This document shows, piece by piece, positions 25,501-34,887 of a stretch of DNA of 64,000 nucleotides. The DNA lies in the NCBI GenBank assembly GCA_964511075.1, contig CAZEDM010000007.1:124001-188000 (forward strand), given 5' to 3'. Numbering within the stretch: the stretch's first letter is position 1; each line of letters starts with the position of its first letter. Origin of the DNA: CAZEDM01 sp964511075 (lineage in GTDB: Bacteria; Zixibacteria; MSB-5A5; RBG-16-43-9). A program made the translations under genes and the position numbers. Below the pieces are notes generated by a model. The model was not told the DNA's origin and ran no database searches. It worked only from the letters and a program-made list of their open reading frames with translations.

Positions 25501-27852
25501 TTCGATATTATATTTCTTTATCTTGTTATTAAGCGTGGTCCAGGGGATTCTTAATAATTTTGCGGCTTTGACCTTTATTCCCTTAGCTTCCCTTAATGCC
25601 TGGATTATCTGCTCTCTCTCATAATGAGCTAACTTAGAGGCTAAAGAGCTTTTGTCCATCTCTCTCACTGAATTTATCCCTTGATTCTCCAGCTCAAACT
25701 CTTTCTCGCCCAAGGCTAAAATCCTTTTTATCTCGCTCTTAAGCTCCCTGACATTTCCTGGCCAGTCATGATTCAAAAAAGATTGAAGCACATCATCCGG
25801 AAGCTCACCCTCATCTGGGGAATATACCTTTGCGAAATGCTCAGCCAGTAGAGGGATATCATCTTTTCTTTCCCTTAAAGGGGGCAGGACAAATTTTATC
25901 ACCTTCAGCCGATAATATAAATCATCCCTGAATCGCCTCGATTTTACCTCGTCTTCTAATTCCTTATTACTCGCGGCTATTATCCGGAAATTTACCTTCC
26001 TCGGAGTTGTCTCCCCCAATCGGGTTAACTCTTTGTTCTCTATCACCCCTAACAACTTCGCCTGTATTGATAAAGGCAGGTCTGCCACCTCATTCAAAAA
26101 TAATGTCCCACCATCTGCCTCTTCCAGCAACCCCTTTTTATCATAAGCCGCACTGGTAAATGCTCCCTTCTTATGCCCGAATAACTCACTCTCCAGCAAT
26201 GCCTCTGGAATTGCGGCGCAACTGACGCTCACAAACCTTTTATCCTTTCTTTTGCTCTCGTAATGTATGCACTTGGCTAATAAATCCTTACCTGTGCCGG
26301 TCTCCCCTTCTATCAGGATGGTCATATCTGTGTCTTTTATCTGTTTCGCCTTCTCCAGTATGTCCAACATCTCCTTGTTCTGAGTGATAATATTGGAGAA
26401 TGTAAACTTTTTCTCAGGGTCAGCTGCTTCAAACTCTCCATTAAATCTTTCTATCCTTCTCTTGAACTCCAGAACCAGATTCAAATCTTTTTCTTCTTTC
26501 AACTCCCTGAATATTTTCTCCGCATCCTTCAGGGAAAAATCAGCTTGTTCATATTCCTCATTCTCATAAAACAACTGAGCCAAAGCCTTATCTATCAGTG
26601 CCAGATGATATTTGGATTCTAACTCCTTGAAGATATCCTCAGCTCGACCCAGATATTTCAACCTCTCAAAATATTCAAAAGAGTTTGATCTCCCTGCCTC
26701 TAAATAGGTTTTGGCTAACTCATATTTTGCTTTTATCTCCTCAAAAATGCTCAACCCTTTTTCGAAGTTTTCCCTGGCTTTCTCTTTTTCTCTCTTAACG
26801 GTATAAATCTGCCCTAAAATCCGATAACAAGCCGCCTCTTCAAGCCTCTCACCTAAGGAGATGCTAACCCTAAGAGCTTTCTCGCAGGAGCTTAATGCTA
26901 AATCATATTCTTTCTCAGCTACCTGCAAATCAGCCAGAAGCCGATAGGTTTGGCTGATAATTCCACTCCGAGGGGCTATTTTTTCGCCTATCTCGATAGC
27001 TTTGGTATAGTGTTCATAAGCCGATTGATAATCCTTCTGAGCAAAAGCTAACTCGCCTGAATATTCATGATAAATCGCCAGTTCTCGAACACAGTTGTGC
27101 TTTTTAATCAGGGATAAAGATTCCTCATATGATTTTTTTGATTTTGAAAACTCCCTTTTCAAAAAATGAACATATCCCAAGGAGAGTAACCCTCTACATA
27201 GATTAAGCTCATCCTTTGCTTGCCGGTTTAGACTAATATTTAAAAGTAAATTTCTCTCTGCCTCTTTCCAATTACCTACCATCACAAACATTTGACCTAA
27301 GTTACCATAAATGATAGCTTTTTTTCTGGGATCTTCTGCTTTATAGCAATAGCTTAGTGCATCCTGAAGATATTCTATAGATTTAGAGTAGTTCCCTCTT
27401 ACAAACTCAACTTGTGAAAGCTTATTCAAGCAGTCTACTATTCCTTTAAAATCACAAACTCTTCTGAGAACAGCTAATGCGTCTCTTATCTCTGTTTCAG
27501 CAGATTTATGATTTCCTAAGGCTGTATAAATTAAACCTAATAGATACTGAGTCTGGGCTATCTTCAACTCATTATGCAACTCAACAAATACCGAAATTGC
27601 TCTTTGAGCCGTTTCTAATGCCTCCTCATAACTACCTAAATGCCGTAAGACTTTAGTAGCAAGATAGTAAAACTCTCCTGTTTCTTCAGAAAATAGATCA
27701 GTACAAAGAGAAAAGGAGCTCAATCTGCTTGTGCTCTGGATTTCCCTGATCTGAGCTAAGGCAGTTATGTAATCTTTTTTCTCGATTAGTTTTTCTATCT
27801 CTTCAAGTTGATGAGTTAAAACCATCTTAGGGTTCTCCAAATTGTCACTCAT
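25489..27852 (-). CDS. Sigma54-dependent transcriptional activator with TPR sensor region
   Basis: 787 residues. About 20-450 are tetratricopeptide repeats (for example ALETAQRAISVF, ALGNHKSAETEIRDALAVL). About 490-720 are an AAA+ enhancer-binding-protein domain with Walker A GETGTGKD (about 514), SELFGHKKGAFTSA (about 562), Walker B region GGTLFLNEVADLP (about 585) and arginine fingers in FRDDLYYRL. About 750-785 are a Fis-type HTH (KAAKLLRIPWTTLNNKIKKY). Two oddities: the sigma54-contact loop is GAFTSA, not GAFTGA, and the Walker B Asp is Asn. It should bind upstream dyads and activate sigma54 polymerase; rpoN is in this window. Likely targets are the four cassettes. It is 8 bp downstream of a small exported-protein gene. 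Confidence 0.9.
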   Translation of the reverse strand: MSDNLENPKMVLTHQLEEIEKLIEKKDYITALAQIREIQSTSRLSSFSLCTDLFSEETGEFYYLATKVLRHLGSYEEALETAQRAISVFVELHNELKIAQTQYLLGLIYTALGNHKSAETEIRDALAVLRRVCDFKGIVDCLNKLSQVEFVRGNYSKSIEYLQDALSYCYKAEDPRKKAIIYGNLGQMFVMVGNWKEAERNLLLNISLNRQAKDELNLCRGLLSLGYVHFLKREFSKSKKSYEESLSLIKKHNCVRELAIYHEYSGELAFAQKDYQSAYEHYTKAIEIGEKIAPRSGIISQTYRLLADLQVAEKEYDLALSSCEKALRVSISLGERLEEAACYRILGQIYTVKREKEKARENFEKGLSIFEEIKAKYELAKTYLEAGRSNSFEYFERLKYLGRAEDIFKELESKYHLALIDKALAQLFYENEEYEQADFSLKDAEKIFRELKEEKDLNLVLEFKRRIERFNGEFEAADPEKKFTFSNIITQNKEMLDILEKAKQIKDTDMTILIEGETGTGKDLLAKCIHYESKRKDKRFVSVSCAAIPEALLESELFGHKKGAFTSAAYDKKGLLEEADGGTLFLNEVADLPLSIQAKLLGVIENKELTRLGETTPRKVNFRIIAASNKELEDEVKSRRFRDDLYYRLKVIKFVLPPLRERKDDIPLLAEHFAKVYSPDEGELPDDVLQSFLNHDWPGNVRELKSEIKRILALGEKEFELENQGINSVREMDKSSLASKLAHYEREQIIQALREAKGIKVKAAKLLRIPWTTLNNKIKKYNIESPN

Positions 27853-27860
27853 CTTGTTCT

Positions 27861-28154
27861 TTAATCCCCTTTGTCAAATTTTTTTGCTGAATCATCCACT
27901 TTAGATGAAATCTTGATAGTTGTTTTATCAATAAAGATTAAGATTGGCTGAGCATTAAGGATAAAGATAAATTTTATTTCAGAGGGATAACTGTTTATGG
28001 TCTGTGGCGTAGCAGGTATTTTATCGCTTTCTTGCCATGGATGTTCCTCAAACCTTTGCCTCAAATAACTTTTATAATCCACTGCCCAGGAAGAGGTGAT
28101 AAAAAATAAAAGAAGAATCACTGCTAAAAGCCCTAAGATAATCTTCCTTTTCAT
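27861..28154 (-). CDS. Small exported protein upstream of the sigma54 activator
   Basis: 97 residues with a clear signal peptide (about 1-24, LLFFITSSWAVDY). The mature part has SYLRQRFEEHPWQESDKIPA and a strand-rich FIFILNAQPILIFI. No family recognised. The 8-bp gap to the activator ATG and the shared promoter (28202-28229) show cotranscription, so a signal-supplying role is possible but unproven. Confidence 0.6.
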   Translation of the reverse strand: MKRKIILGLLAVILLLFFITSSWAVDYKSYLRQRFEEHPWQESDKIPATPQTINSYPSEIKFIFILNAQPILIFIDKTTIKISSKVDDSAKKFDKGD

Positions 28155-28201
28155 TTTATGCTCCTTTTAAATTGTTCGAAAGATAAAGCTTTTCCAATAA
28201 A

Positions 28202-28229
28202 AATATAGAGGATTTCAAGAGTTTGTCAA
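28202..28229 (-). promoter_or_regulatory. Sigma70 promoter of the activator operon
   Basis: TTGACA (28224-28229), 16 bp, TATATT (28202-28207) on the minus strand, about 50 bp before the ATG at 28154. No TCACC-N6-GGTGA dyad is present here, so the activator does not look autoregulated through this promoter. Confidence 0.65.
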
Positions 28230-28335
28230 GTGAAATCTTTTAAATTTATTTTTTTTTGAGAAATTGCAGTAGTTTGATTTGTCGAGCTAAAATAATAGCC
28301 AATAAGTTGGGGGATTACAACGACTTTGAGTGGAG

Positions 28336-30135
28336 TTATCTTTCCACCTGGAGTATCGCCAAAAAAGCCTCCTGCGGGATTTCGACTGAGCCTACCTGCT
28401 TCATTCTCTTCTTGCCCTCTTTTTGTCTTTCCAGAAGCTTCCTTTTTCTGGTTATGTCGCCGCCGTAACATTTAGCCGTGACATTTTTCCTCTGGGGCTT
28501 GACTGTTTCGCGGGCAATGACCCGTGAGCCTATGGTTGCCTGAATTGCCACCTCGAAAAGCTGTCTGGGAATGAGTTCTCTCAGCTTCTGGGTCAGACTT
28601 CTTCCCCAGAAGTAGGCTTTATCCTGGTGAACAATGGCAGAGAGAGCATCTACCGGCTCCCCGTTGATCAAAATGTTAAGTTTGACCAGATCCGATTCCC
28701 TGAAATCAGCCCATTCATAATCCAGCGAGGCAAAGCCCCGGGTAATGGACTTAAGCTTATCGTAGAAATCGAATATGATCTCGGACAGGGGCAGTTCAAA
28801 ATGCAGGGAGACCCTGACTTTATTGATATATTCGGTGGTCTTATAAACACCCCTTCTCTCCATAACCAATTTCATTATGTTCCCTATATACTCGGAAGGG
28901 GCAATTATCTGAACCATAACAAAAGGCTCCTCGATCTTATCGATCTTTCCGGAGGATGGTAACAAAGCCGGGTTATCCACAAAAATTTTCTTCCCGTCTG
29001 TCAGGGTGACTCTGTATTCCACGTTGGGAACCGTGGCAATGATTGGCTGTCCGTATTCCCTTCTTAACCTTTCCTGGACTATCTCCAGGTGAAGAAGCCC
29101 CAAAAAGCCGCACCTGAACCCGAATCCCAGGGCAGTGGAGGTTTCCGGCTCGAAGATCAAAGAGGCATCGTTCATCTTCAGCTTCTCCAGTGCATCTTTA
29201 AGCTCCTGGTAATTCTCGGAATCTGCCGGATAAAAACCGGAGAAGACCATCGATTTGATATCCTTAAAACCCGGCAGGGGGGAGGAAGACGGATTATTCA
29301 CCAGGGTTATGGTATCTCCTACCCTGGCATCTGTGACGTTTCTGATATTTGCTACCAGATACCCCACGTCGCCCGCTGAAAGCTTTTCTGCCGGAATCAG
29401 CTTTAATCTGAGGTGACCCACCTCGTCCACCTCATATTCCTTTTGGTTGGAAAAAAATCTTACCCTGTCTCCTTTTCTCACGCTCCCTTCTTTTATCCTT
29501 ACATAGGGAATCGCTCCCCTGTATTGGTCAAAGAAAGAATCGAAGATCAAGCCTTTGAGGGGATTCTTTTTGTCTCCATAAGGAGGTGATATTTTTTTTA
29601 CTACTGCCTCCAGGACATCTTTTACACCTATACCCTTTTTGGCTGAGACTAAGATTATCTTCTCATCTTCCACTCCCAAAAGCTCCGATAGCTGTTTCCT
29701 GACCAGGTCTATCTGTGCGCCAGGCAAATCAATTTTGTTGATTATAGGGATAATGGACAGATTATTTTCCAGGGATAGGAAAAGGTTGGAGATAGTCTGC
29801 GCCTCTACCCCCTGGGATGCGTCTACTAACAGGAGTGCACCCTCACAGGCGGCTAAGGATCTGGATACCTCATAGGTGAAATCGACATGGCCCGGCGTAT
29901 CGATGAGATTGAGAATATATTCATTTCCATCCTTTGCCTTATAGTTCATCCTGATGGCATGTGCCTTTATGGTAATCCCTCTTTCCCTTTCCAGGTCCAT
30001 ACTGTCCAGGACCTGCTCCCGCATCTGCCTGGGAGGCAAGGTCTGGGTGAGCTCCAGAAGCCTGTCAGCCAGAGTCGATTTGCCGTGGTCTATATGGGCT
30101 ATAATGGAGAAATTCCTTATATATTTTTGATCCAT
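28336..30135 (-). CDS. lepA: Elongation factor 4
   Basis: 599 residues. Translational GTPase with G1 AHIDHGKSTLADRLL, G3 DTPGHVDF, G4 NKIDLP and G5 SAKKG. It is followed by the EF-G-like domains II, III and V and the LepA-specific C-terminal domain (YGGDITRKRKLLERQKEGKKRMK). Length is that of the family. It acts on the ribosome during elongation and initiation. suhB starts immediately upstream (2-bp gap), so the two form an operon. Confidence 0.97.
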   Translation of the reverse strand: MDQKYIRNFSIIAHIDHGKSTLADRLLELTQTLPPRQMREQVLDSMDLERERGITIKAHAIRMNYKAKDGNEYILNLIDTPGHVDFTYEVSRSLAACEGALLLVDASQGVEAQTISNLFLSLENNLSIIPIINKIDLPGAQIDLVRKQLSELLGVEDEKIILVSAKKGIGVKDVLEAVVKKISPPYGDKKNPLKGLIFDSFFDQYRGAIPYVRIKEGSVRKGDRVRFFSNQKEYEVDEVGHLRLKLIPAEKLSAGDVGYLVANIRNVTDARVGDTITLVNNPSSSPLPGFKDIKSMVFSGFYPADSENYQELKDALEKLKMNDASLIFEPETSTALGFGFRCGFLGLLHLEIVQERLRREYGQPIIATVPNVEYRVTLTDGKKIFVDNPALLPSSGKIDKIEEPFVMVQIIAPSEYIGNIMKLVMERRGVYKTTEYINKVRVSLHFELPLSEIIFDFYDKLKSITRGFASLDYEWADFRESDLVKLNILINGEPVDALSAIVHQDKAYFWGRSLTQKLRELIPRQLFEVAIQATIGSRVIARETVKPQRKNVTAKCYGGDITRKRKLLERQKEGKKRMKQVGSVEIPQEAFLAILQVER

Positions 30136-30137
30136 AT

Positions 30138-30929
30138 TTAAACTCTCTTCCCCATCTTCAAAACATTTATCATCTGGTTATGGATTTTACCATTTGTAGC
30201 TAAAATATTCTTCTGGTAGATACTGAATCTCTTCCCCGAAAAGTCCGTAACTTTTCCGCCTGCCTCTTTAACCATTAAAATCCCTGCGGCAGTATCCCAG
30301 GGAGAAAGCTTAAGCTCCCAGAATCCATCGAAGATCCCCTTAGCCAGATAGCATAAGTCCAAAGCCGCTGAGCCAGCCCTTCTTATAGCCTGAGACCTCA
30401 GAGCAAAATTTTTGAAATGGTCTAAGTTGTTGATTTTACTTTCCCTGATATCATAGGGAAAACCAGTTGCCAGTAAACTTTTGGAAAGTTCTCTGGTCTT
30501 TGAGACATATATTCTTTTCCCGTTCAAAAATACTCCCTTTTTTTCCTCTGCCACAAAAAGCTCCTCCAAGACCGGATTATAGACCACACCCAGGATAATC
30601 TCTCCTTCTTTCTCCAAAGCAATGGAAACACAGTATACGGGAAAACCGTGTGCGTAATTGGTGGTCCCGTCCAGAGGGTCGATTATCCACTTGTAATCCG
30701 ATTTTGTCTCATAGCCTTTGCTCTCCTCAGTCAGGATATTATGCTGGGGGAAGTTCTTTCTGATGATTTTGATAATCGCATCCTCGGAGAGACGGTCTGC
30801 CTCTGTGACCAGATTTATCACCCCTTTATACCCAATCTTTTTGACCTTGCCCTGACATCTCTGTAAAATCCCACCGCCTTTTAAGGCAGACCCAATGGCA
30901 ATTTTTTTGAAATCATTCGCCTTTTTCAA
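30138..30929 (-). CDS. suhB: Inositol monophosphatase family protein
   Basis: 263 residues from TTG at 30929, chosen because AGAGGAG lies 5 nt before it; in-frame ATGs at 30953 and 30986 lack a ribosome site. Metal-binding and active-site motifs of the family are present: TEADRLSED, LTEES, WIIDPLDGTTNYAHGFP and LSPWDTAAG. It hydrolyses inositol-1-phosphate or related sugar phosphates; in many bacteria SuhB also binds RNA polymerase antitermination complexes. Cotranscribed with lepA. Confidence 0.9.
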   Translation of the reverse strand: MKKANDFKKIAIGSALKGGGILQRCQGKVKKIGYKGVINLVTEADRLSEDAIIKIIRKNFPQHNILTEESKGYETKSDYKWIIDPLDGTTNYAHGFPVYCVSIALEKEGEIILGVVYNPVLEELFVAEEKKGVFLNGKRIYVSKTRELSKSLLATGFPYDIRESKINNLDHFKNFALRSQAIRRAGSAALDLCYLAKGIFDGFWELKLSPWDTAAGILMVKEAGGKVTDFSGKRFSIYQKNILATNGKIHNQMINVLKMGKRV

Positions 30930-30988
30930 GTTCACTCCTCTTTTTGAGCTCATAATATAACTTTTGAAGAGGGTTCTTGCAAGCAAAT

Positions 30989-31018
30989 GTAGGAACAGAA
31001 CAGTGTTCTGTCCTTACA
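30989..31018. repeat. GTAGG-type palindrome
   Basis: GTAGGA, then ACAGAACAGTGTTCTGT (30995-31011, perfect 8-bp arms), then CCTTAC. Member of the dispersed intergenic GTAGG...CCTAC inverted-repeat family seen at 31739, 45034 and 61067. Confidence 0.6.
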
Positions 31019-31120
31019 AAATGTAAGAATAGATCCGTCCTTCGACCTTGCTCAGGCCAATAATGTATAGATTTCCAAGAGATTTGAGTTAAGCTTTATT
31101 GGATATTCTGTTTAAAATCC

Positions 31121-31149
31121 TTGACAAAGGCCCCTCTATTAATTTAAAA
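31121..31149 (+). promoter_or_regulatory. Probable promoter of the Mut7-C gene
   Basis: TTGACA at 31121-31126, 17-bp spacer, TTAAAA near 31144-31149. The leader to 31189 would be about 35 nt. Confidence 0.4.
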
Positions 31150-31188
31150 TAGCTTTTGAATATAGCTGAAAAACTCATCTTGATTTTT

Positions 31189-31650
31189 ATGAAGTTCATC
31201 TGTGATGATAACTTAGGCAAATTAGCCAAATGGCTCAGGACTTTGGGCTATGATACGCTTTTCTATCTTGATATCGAGGATACCGAGCTGGTTTCCAGGG
31301 CACTGAAGGAGAAGCGTATAATACTGAGCCGTGATACAGAGCTGAGAAGGTTCAAATCTGCTGAGAAAAACCTTTTCCTTTTAGCCAGCAACCTCCCTTT
31401 GGAGCAAGTGAAACAGGTATTGAGGGAATTTAATTTAACGCCCGAGAAGAAATATCTTTTCACCCGCTGTTTAGTCTGCAATCAGGTATTAGTTCCGGTT
31501 CCCAAGAAAGAGGTAGAAAATAAAGTTCCTCCCTTTGTTTTCAAGACTCAGGAGAATTTCGTCTATTGTCCCAGCTGTGATAAACTTTACTGGGCAGGAA
31601 CGCATGTGAAGAATTTGAAGAAGGAAATAAAGGAAGAAGATATTTTGTAG
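31189..31650 (+). CDS. Mut7-C RNase-domain protein with zinc ribbon
   Basis: 153 residues from ATG at 31189; an in-frame ATG at 31156 adds eleven residues that do not belong to the family. The N-terminus MKFICDDNLGKLAKWLRTLG is the Mut7-C signature, a PIN-like fold with acidic residues (DD, DIED, SRDTEL). The C-terminal half has two CxxC pairs (CLVC, CPSC), a zinc ribbon. A ribonuclease role is inferred from the fold; substrates unknown. The family is common in archaea and thermophilic bacteria. Monocistronic, followed by a repeat cluster. Confidence 0.85.
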   Translation: MKFICDDNLGKLAKWLRTLGYDTLFYLDIEDTELVSRALKEKRIILSRDTELRRFKSAEKNLFLLASNLPLEQVKQVLREFNLTPEKKYLFTRCLVCNQVLVPVPKKEVENKVPPFVFKTQENFVYCPSCDKLYWAGTHVKNLKKEIKEEDIL

Positions 31651-31652
31651 TT

Positions 31653-31762
31653 GCTCGATTTATCGAGCCAAAATGTAGCGGAAACCTTCAGGTTTCCATA
31701 CTGGAAGGCTGAAGCCTTCCGCTACTAAGGAAAAAAGTGTAGGGGCACGGCATGCTGTGCCC
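31653..31762. repeat. Cluster of three palindromic intergenic elements
   Basis: First, GCTCGATTTATCGAGC (31653-31668). Second, a 51-bp composite (31675-31725) bounded by GTAGCGGAA and TTCCGCTAC with two inner hairpins, GGAAACCTTCAGGTTTCC and GGAAGGCTGAAGCCTTCC; a near-copy is at 45164-45225. Third, GGGCACGGCATGCTGTGCCC (31743-31762) preceded by GTAG. They fill the gap between the convergent Mut7-C and GH57 genes and could act as terminators. Confidence 0.75.
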
Positions 31763-31777
31763 GTTCAACTCAGACGA

Positions 31778-33925
31778 TCACAATGTATCTATATTTTTGA
31801 TTATCTTTGCCTGCCAGATTTCTTCAGGGTTCAATTTTATTTTCCAGTTAGGCAAAAAAACTGTGCTCTGGTAAGTTTTCTCAAAACCTGATTCGGACAG
31901 CGAAACTGTATATAATGGAAAATGCCATAAACTTGCCGGCTTATCCAGCTTAAAACCTATCAAAATACCCAAGGCTTTATCTTTTATCCCAAAAGAGGAG
32001 ACATTCCCGTCTTCGCTTCTCAGGCTGAGTTTTCTTTCTTTCAGCTCATTGCTTTTTATATAACAATTTTTTCTTTCGTCCTCGCAGGACAACATCCCCA
32101 GGTTAAACTCAATCCCCAGCCACAACTCTATCTTCTCTGGATGATCGTTTCTCAAGCTATAGCATATCTCGATCTCATTTTTATTTTTCACCAGGTTCAG
32201 GCTCTTGGTTAAATTGATCTTTGCTCTCAGGTTGTCTATCCACACGCAGCCGTCCCGCGAAAGGGTCAAAAGAAGGGAATCTCCCTTTTTATCGATTTTA
32301 TACTCATAAGATTGATTAACAAAATCGCCTTGCTCTGGGTACTGGCATCTGGCAAAACTATCCAGGTTTGTGTCCCTTCCCATAAAATGATCAATTAATG
32401 AGCCTCTCCTGTACCAGTCATAAGTCAAAAATCTCTCTAACCCCTCCTCCTTAACCTGAACCAAATCGTGAATGCTGGCGAATCTCTCGGTGGTTTTAAT
32501 CTCCCGGTTTTTTATCTCCAGGAGTTTTCTATGATACCCCTCCGGGTGGCGGGATAAGATATCCAGAAGATTGAAATCTTTTGGCTTGAAATCCAACTCG
32601 TACAACGTCCCCCCATTTCGAGGAGAAAAATACAGGCTGAATACAGGAGATTCGATTATAAGCTCTTCCTGCCCATCCTGGTCAAAGTCAGAAACCTTAT
32701 ATCCGACTTCTTTCCCCTCGGGGATTAACCCGTCTATCAGCTTATCTGCTTTTATAAGATGGGAGTAGATCTGATTCCTGAGGTTGGAAAGATACAGCCC
32801 CCCAAATACCCCGTGCCAGTAAGGATCATTACATTGGCTTTTCCAGCATTCGTCCCTGAGCAGGAGAAGTTTTTCCTTGTCGATATTTTTTGAATTTTCC
32901 AGGTCCTTTATTTTATGATGTAAATATAGCATCCGTTTGTGCATATGATTGGCTTCCGGATATTTGGCTAAGAAATTTCTCCAGAACCCACCCCGCACAA
33001 ATATGTCATATTTATCAAAAAGGTTCTGTTCTTTGAGGGTCTTCTCGAACTCCTCAAATTCCCGGAAGGCATTGGGCAGAAGAGTCCACTGCATCATCTC
33101 GTAATAGGAGGCAGTGGGCAGGTAGATCCTTCCCAGGGGAGAAAGCTTTCTTAAAACCTGGCTGAAATGTATCATCTCGATCCAGTCAGAGTTCTCCTTT
33201 ATCTTCTCAAAAAACCTCTCCAGCCATCTGTCCTCATAACAGTGCTCATAGGTCTTGGGCCAGATACCGAATTTCTCCCCGTCATCCGCATAAACTACAA
33301 GATTCTCCCCATCCTCTGTAGCTAACCACTTGAGATATTCAATTGTTTCCTCCGGTTCCTTAAAAGGGATATAATATCTCAAAAGCTTATTTATGGGGAA
33401 CAAAGCCAGAGGGTAATTCTGCTCCTCGGTCAGATAATAGCCTAAAAGGTCTTCATCCCTCAGCCCTGAGTATCTGAAGTGAGAATCATCCAATATGGCA
33501 AATCTCATCTTGGCCTGAGCGAAGAATTTCGGCAGATGAGGCTCCCACACTCTTTCTGCCACCCACATCCCCGAAGGAGTGAAATCAAAATTATCCCGAA
33601 CAAAAGCGGTGAGCTTCTCTATCTGGCCAAGCTTATCCTCATCCGGGATCACCGGAAAGATCGGCTCATAATACCCTCCGCTCAGAAGCTCCACCTGCTC
33701 TTTTTTCACCAGGGCTTTGAGTTTATCAACCAACTCCGGATGGTTCTTTAAAAGCCAGTCCAGGAGTATACCGCAGTAATGTAGGGAAAGTCTGAAAGAG
33801 GGGTATCTCTCTAAAAGTTCCAGGAAGGGGTAATAACACTTTTCAAACCCCTTCTCCAGGACATGCTCGAAATTGCCAATGGGCTGGTGATTGTGTATGC
33901 CAAAAGCAAACTTTATCTTCTTCAA
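31778..33925 (-). CDS. GH57 alpha-amylase / 4-alpha-glucanotransferase
   Basis: 715 residues. N-terminal (beta/alpha)7 barrel with FGIHNHQPIGNF, the nucleophile Glu in GMWVAERVWEP, and the acid/base Asp in VVYADDGEKFG, as in the Thermococcus-type 4-alpha-glucanotransferases. The C-terminal half (about 330-715) fits the DUF1925/DUF1926 beta-sandwich domains of the same enzymes. No signal peptide, so it should act on intracellular alpha-glucan. Its ATG overlaps the mlaD stop by 4 bp, making it the last gene of the long minus-strand block. Confidence 0.92.
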   Translation of the reverse strand: MKKIKFAFGIHNHQPIGNFEHVLEKGFEKCYYPFLELLERYPSFRLSLHYCGILLDWLLKNHPELVDKLKALVKKEQVELLSGGYYEPIFPVIPDEDKLGQIEKLTAFVRDNFDFTPSGMWVAERVWEPHLPKFFAQAKMRFAILDDSHFRYSGLRDEDLLGYYLTEEQNYPLALFPINKLLRYYIPFKEPEETIEYLKWLATEDGENLVVYADDGEKFGIWPKTYEHCYEDRWLERFFEKIKENSDWIEMIHFSQVLRKLSPLGRIYLPTASYYEMMQWTLLPNAFREFEEFEKTLKEQNLFDKYDIFVRGGFWRNFLAKYPEANHMHKRMLYLHHKIKDLENSKNIDKEKLLLLRDECWKSQCNDPYWHGVFGGLYLSNLRNQIYSHLIKADKLIDGLIPEGKEVGYKVSDFDQDGQEELIIESPVFSLYFSPRNGGTLYELDFKPKDFNLLDILSRHPEGYHRKLLEIKNREIKTTERFASIHDLVQVKEEGLERFLTYDWYRRGSLIDHFMGRDTNLDSFARCQYPEQGDFVNQSYEYKIDKKGDSLLLTLSRDGCVWIDNLRAKINLTKSLNLVKNKNEIEICYSLRNDHPEKIELWLGIEFNLGMLSCEDERKNCYIKSNELKERKLSLRSEDGNVSSFGIKDKALGILIGFKLDKPASLWHFPLYTVSLSESGFEKTYQSTVFLPNWKIKLNPEEIWQAKIIKNIDTL

Positions 33926-34818
33926 AATAAGCTAAGCTTTAAATATTTGCCCGGGTTCTTCTTTATGTCGGTTACAAGCTCATCCACATTCCTGGAGGTT
34001 TTCTTCAGCTCATCATACAGAGTGCTATCGTTAACCAGCTTTCCTAAGGTCCCTTCACTAGACTCTATCCTCTGAGTCAAATTCTTCAACGAAAGGGAAA
34101 GGGAACCCAGGGTGGTGGTGAAGGTGTCTAACTTGGCTGAGGCGGTAGTGAAATTATCCATGGTTGCCTGCAGCTTGTCTTTGTTCCTCTCCAGCATTCC
34201 CTTGAGCTCAGAGGAGGTATAGGACAGATCATCTGCCGTATTCTCCAGCTTATCCTTGTTCCTGTCCAAAAGGCCCACCAATTCAGCAGAGAGTTTCCTT
34301 AAATCCCTTATGGTCTCCTTTATGGACTCCTGGGACCACTGGGTTCCGAATACACCCTCCAGGTGAGCTACTAATCTTCTGATCTCCTCCAGCATCAGTC
34401 CCGTCATCCCCATCACCTCAGGGATGCCGGTATCATAAAAACCCTTGACCGGTTGAGAGAGATCCAGGGGTTCTGGGGAATGGCCCGGCTCCACAGCCAC
34501 GAACCTCTCTCCCATTAAGCCGATATTCATGACTGTGAATTTGGCATCTTTCTTCAATATCACATCCTTGGTCAGATTGAAAGTTACCAGAACGTCTCCC
34601 CCCTTAAGCACTATCCTCTCCACTTTGCCCTTCTCCACCCCCAGGACCGCTATGGGATCGCCTACCTGCAGTGCCCCGACATTGGGGAAAAGAACTTCGT
34701 AACTATATCTCTCAACATTGAATTTGATCTCCTTTAGCCACAGGGCTCCAAAGAAAAGTACCGCCACCGCTATAAGCACTACTATTCCCACTCTTAACTC
34801 GATAGTTCGGTTATCCAT
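33922..34818 (-). CDS. mlaD: MlaD/MCE-family lipid transport protein
   Basis: 298 residues. One N-terminal membrane anchor (about 9-28) is followed by the MCE domain (residues 38-115; VGALQVGDPIAVLGVEKG, GLMGERFVAVEPG). The C-terminal half (about 150-290) is helical with two similar segments containing LLDRNKDKL and MLERNKDKL, likely a coiled-coil tube or barrel. MlaD-type proteins carry phospholipid between inner and outer membrane with an MlaFE ABC transporter; those partners are not nearby here. The gene symbol is by family. Confidence 0.85.
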   Translation of the reverse strand: MDNRTIELRVGIVVLIAVAVLFFGALWLKEIKFNVERYSYEVLFPNVGALQVGDPIAVLGVEKGKVERIVLKGGDVLVTFNLTKDVILKKDAKFTVMNIGLMGERFVAVEPGHSPEPLDLSQPVKGFYDTGIPEVMGMTGLMLEEIRRLVAHLEGVFGTQWSQESIKETIRDLRKLSAELVGLLDRNKDKLENTADDLSYTSSELKGMLERNKDKLQATMDNFTTASAKLDTFTTTLGSLSLSLKNLTQRIESSEGTLGKLVNDSTLYDELKKTSRNVDELVTDIKKNPGKYLKLSLF

Positions 34819-34887
34819 TATCCTCTTCTCTTAAAGAATAAATGCCCGGGACCCTGGGACACTTCTCCCTGTTATCGATGACAGCTG

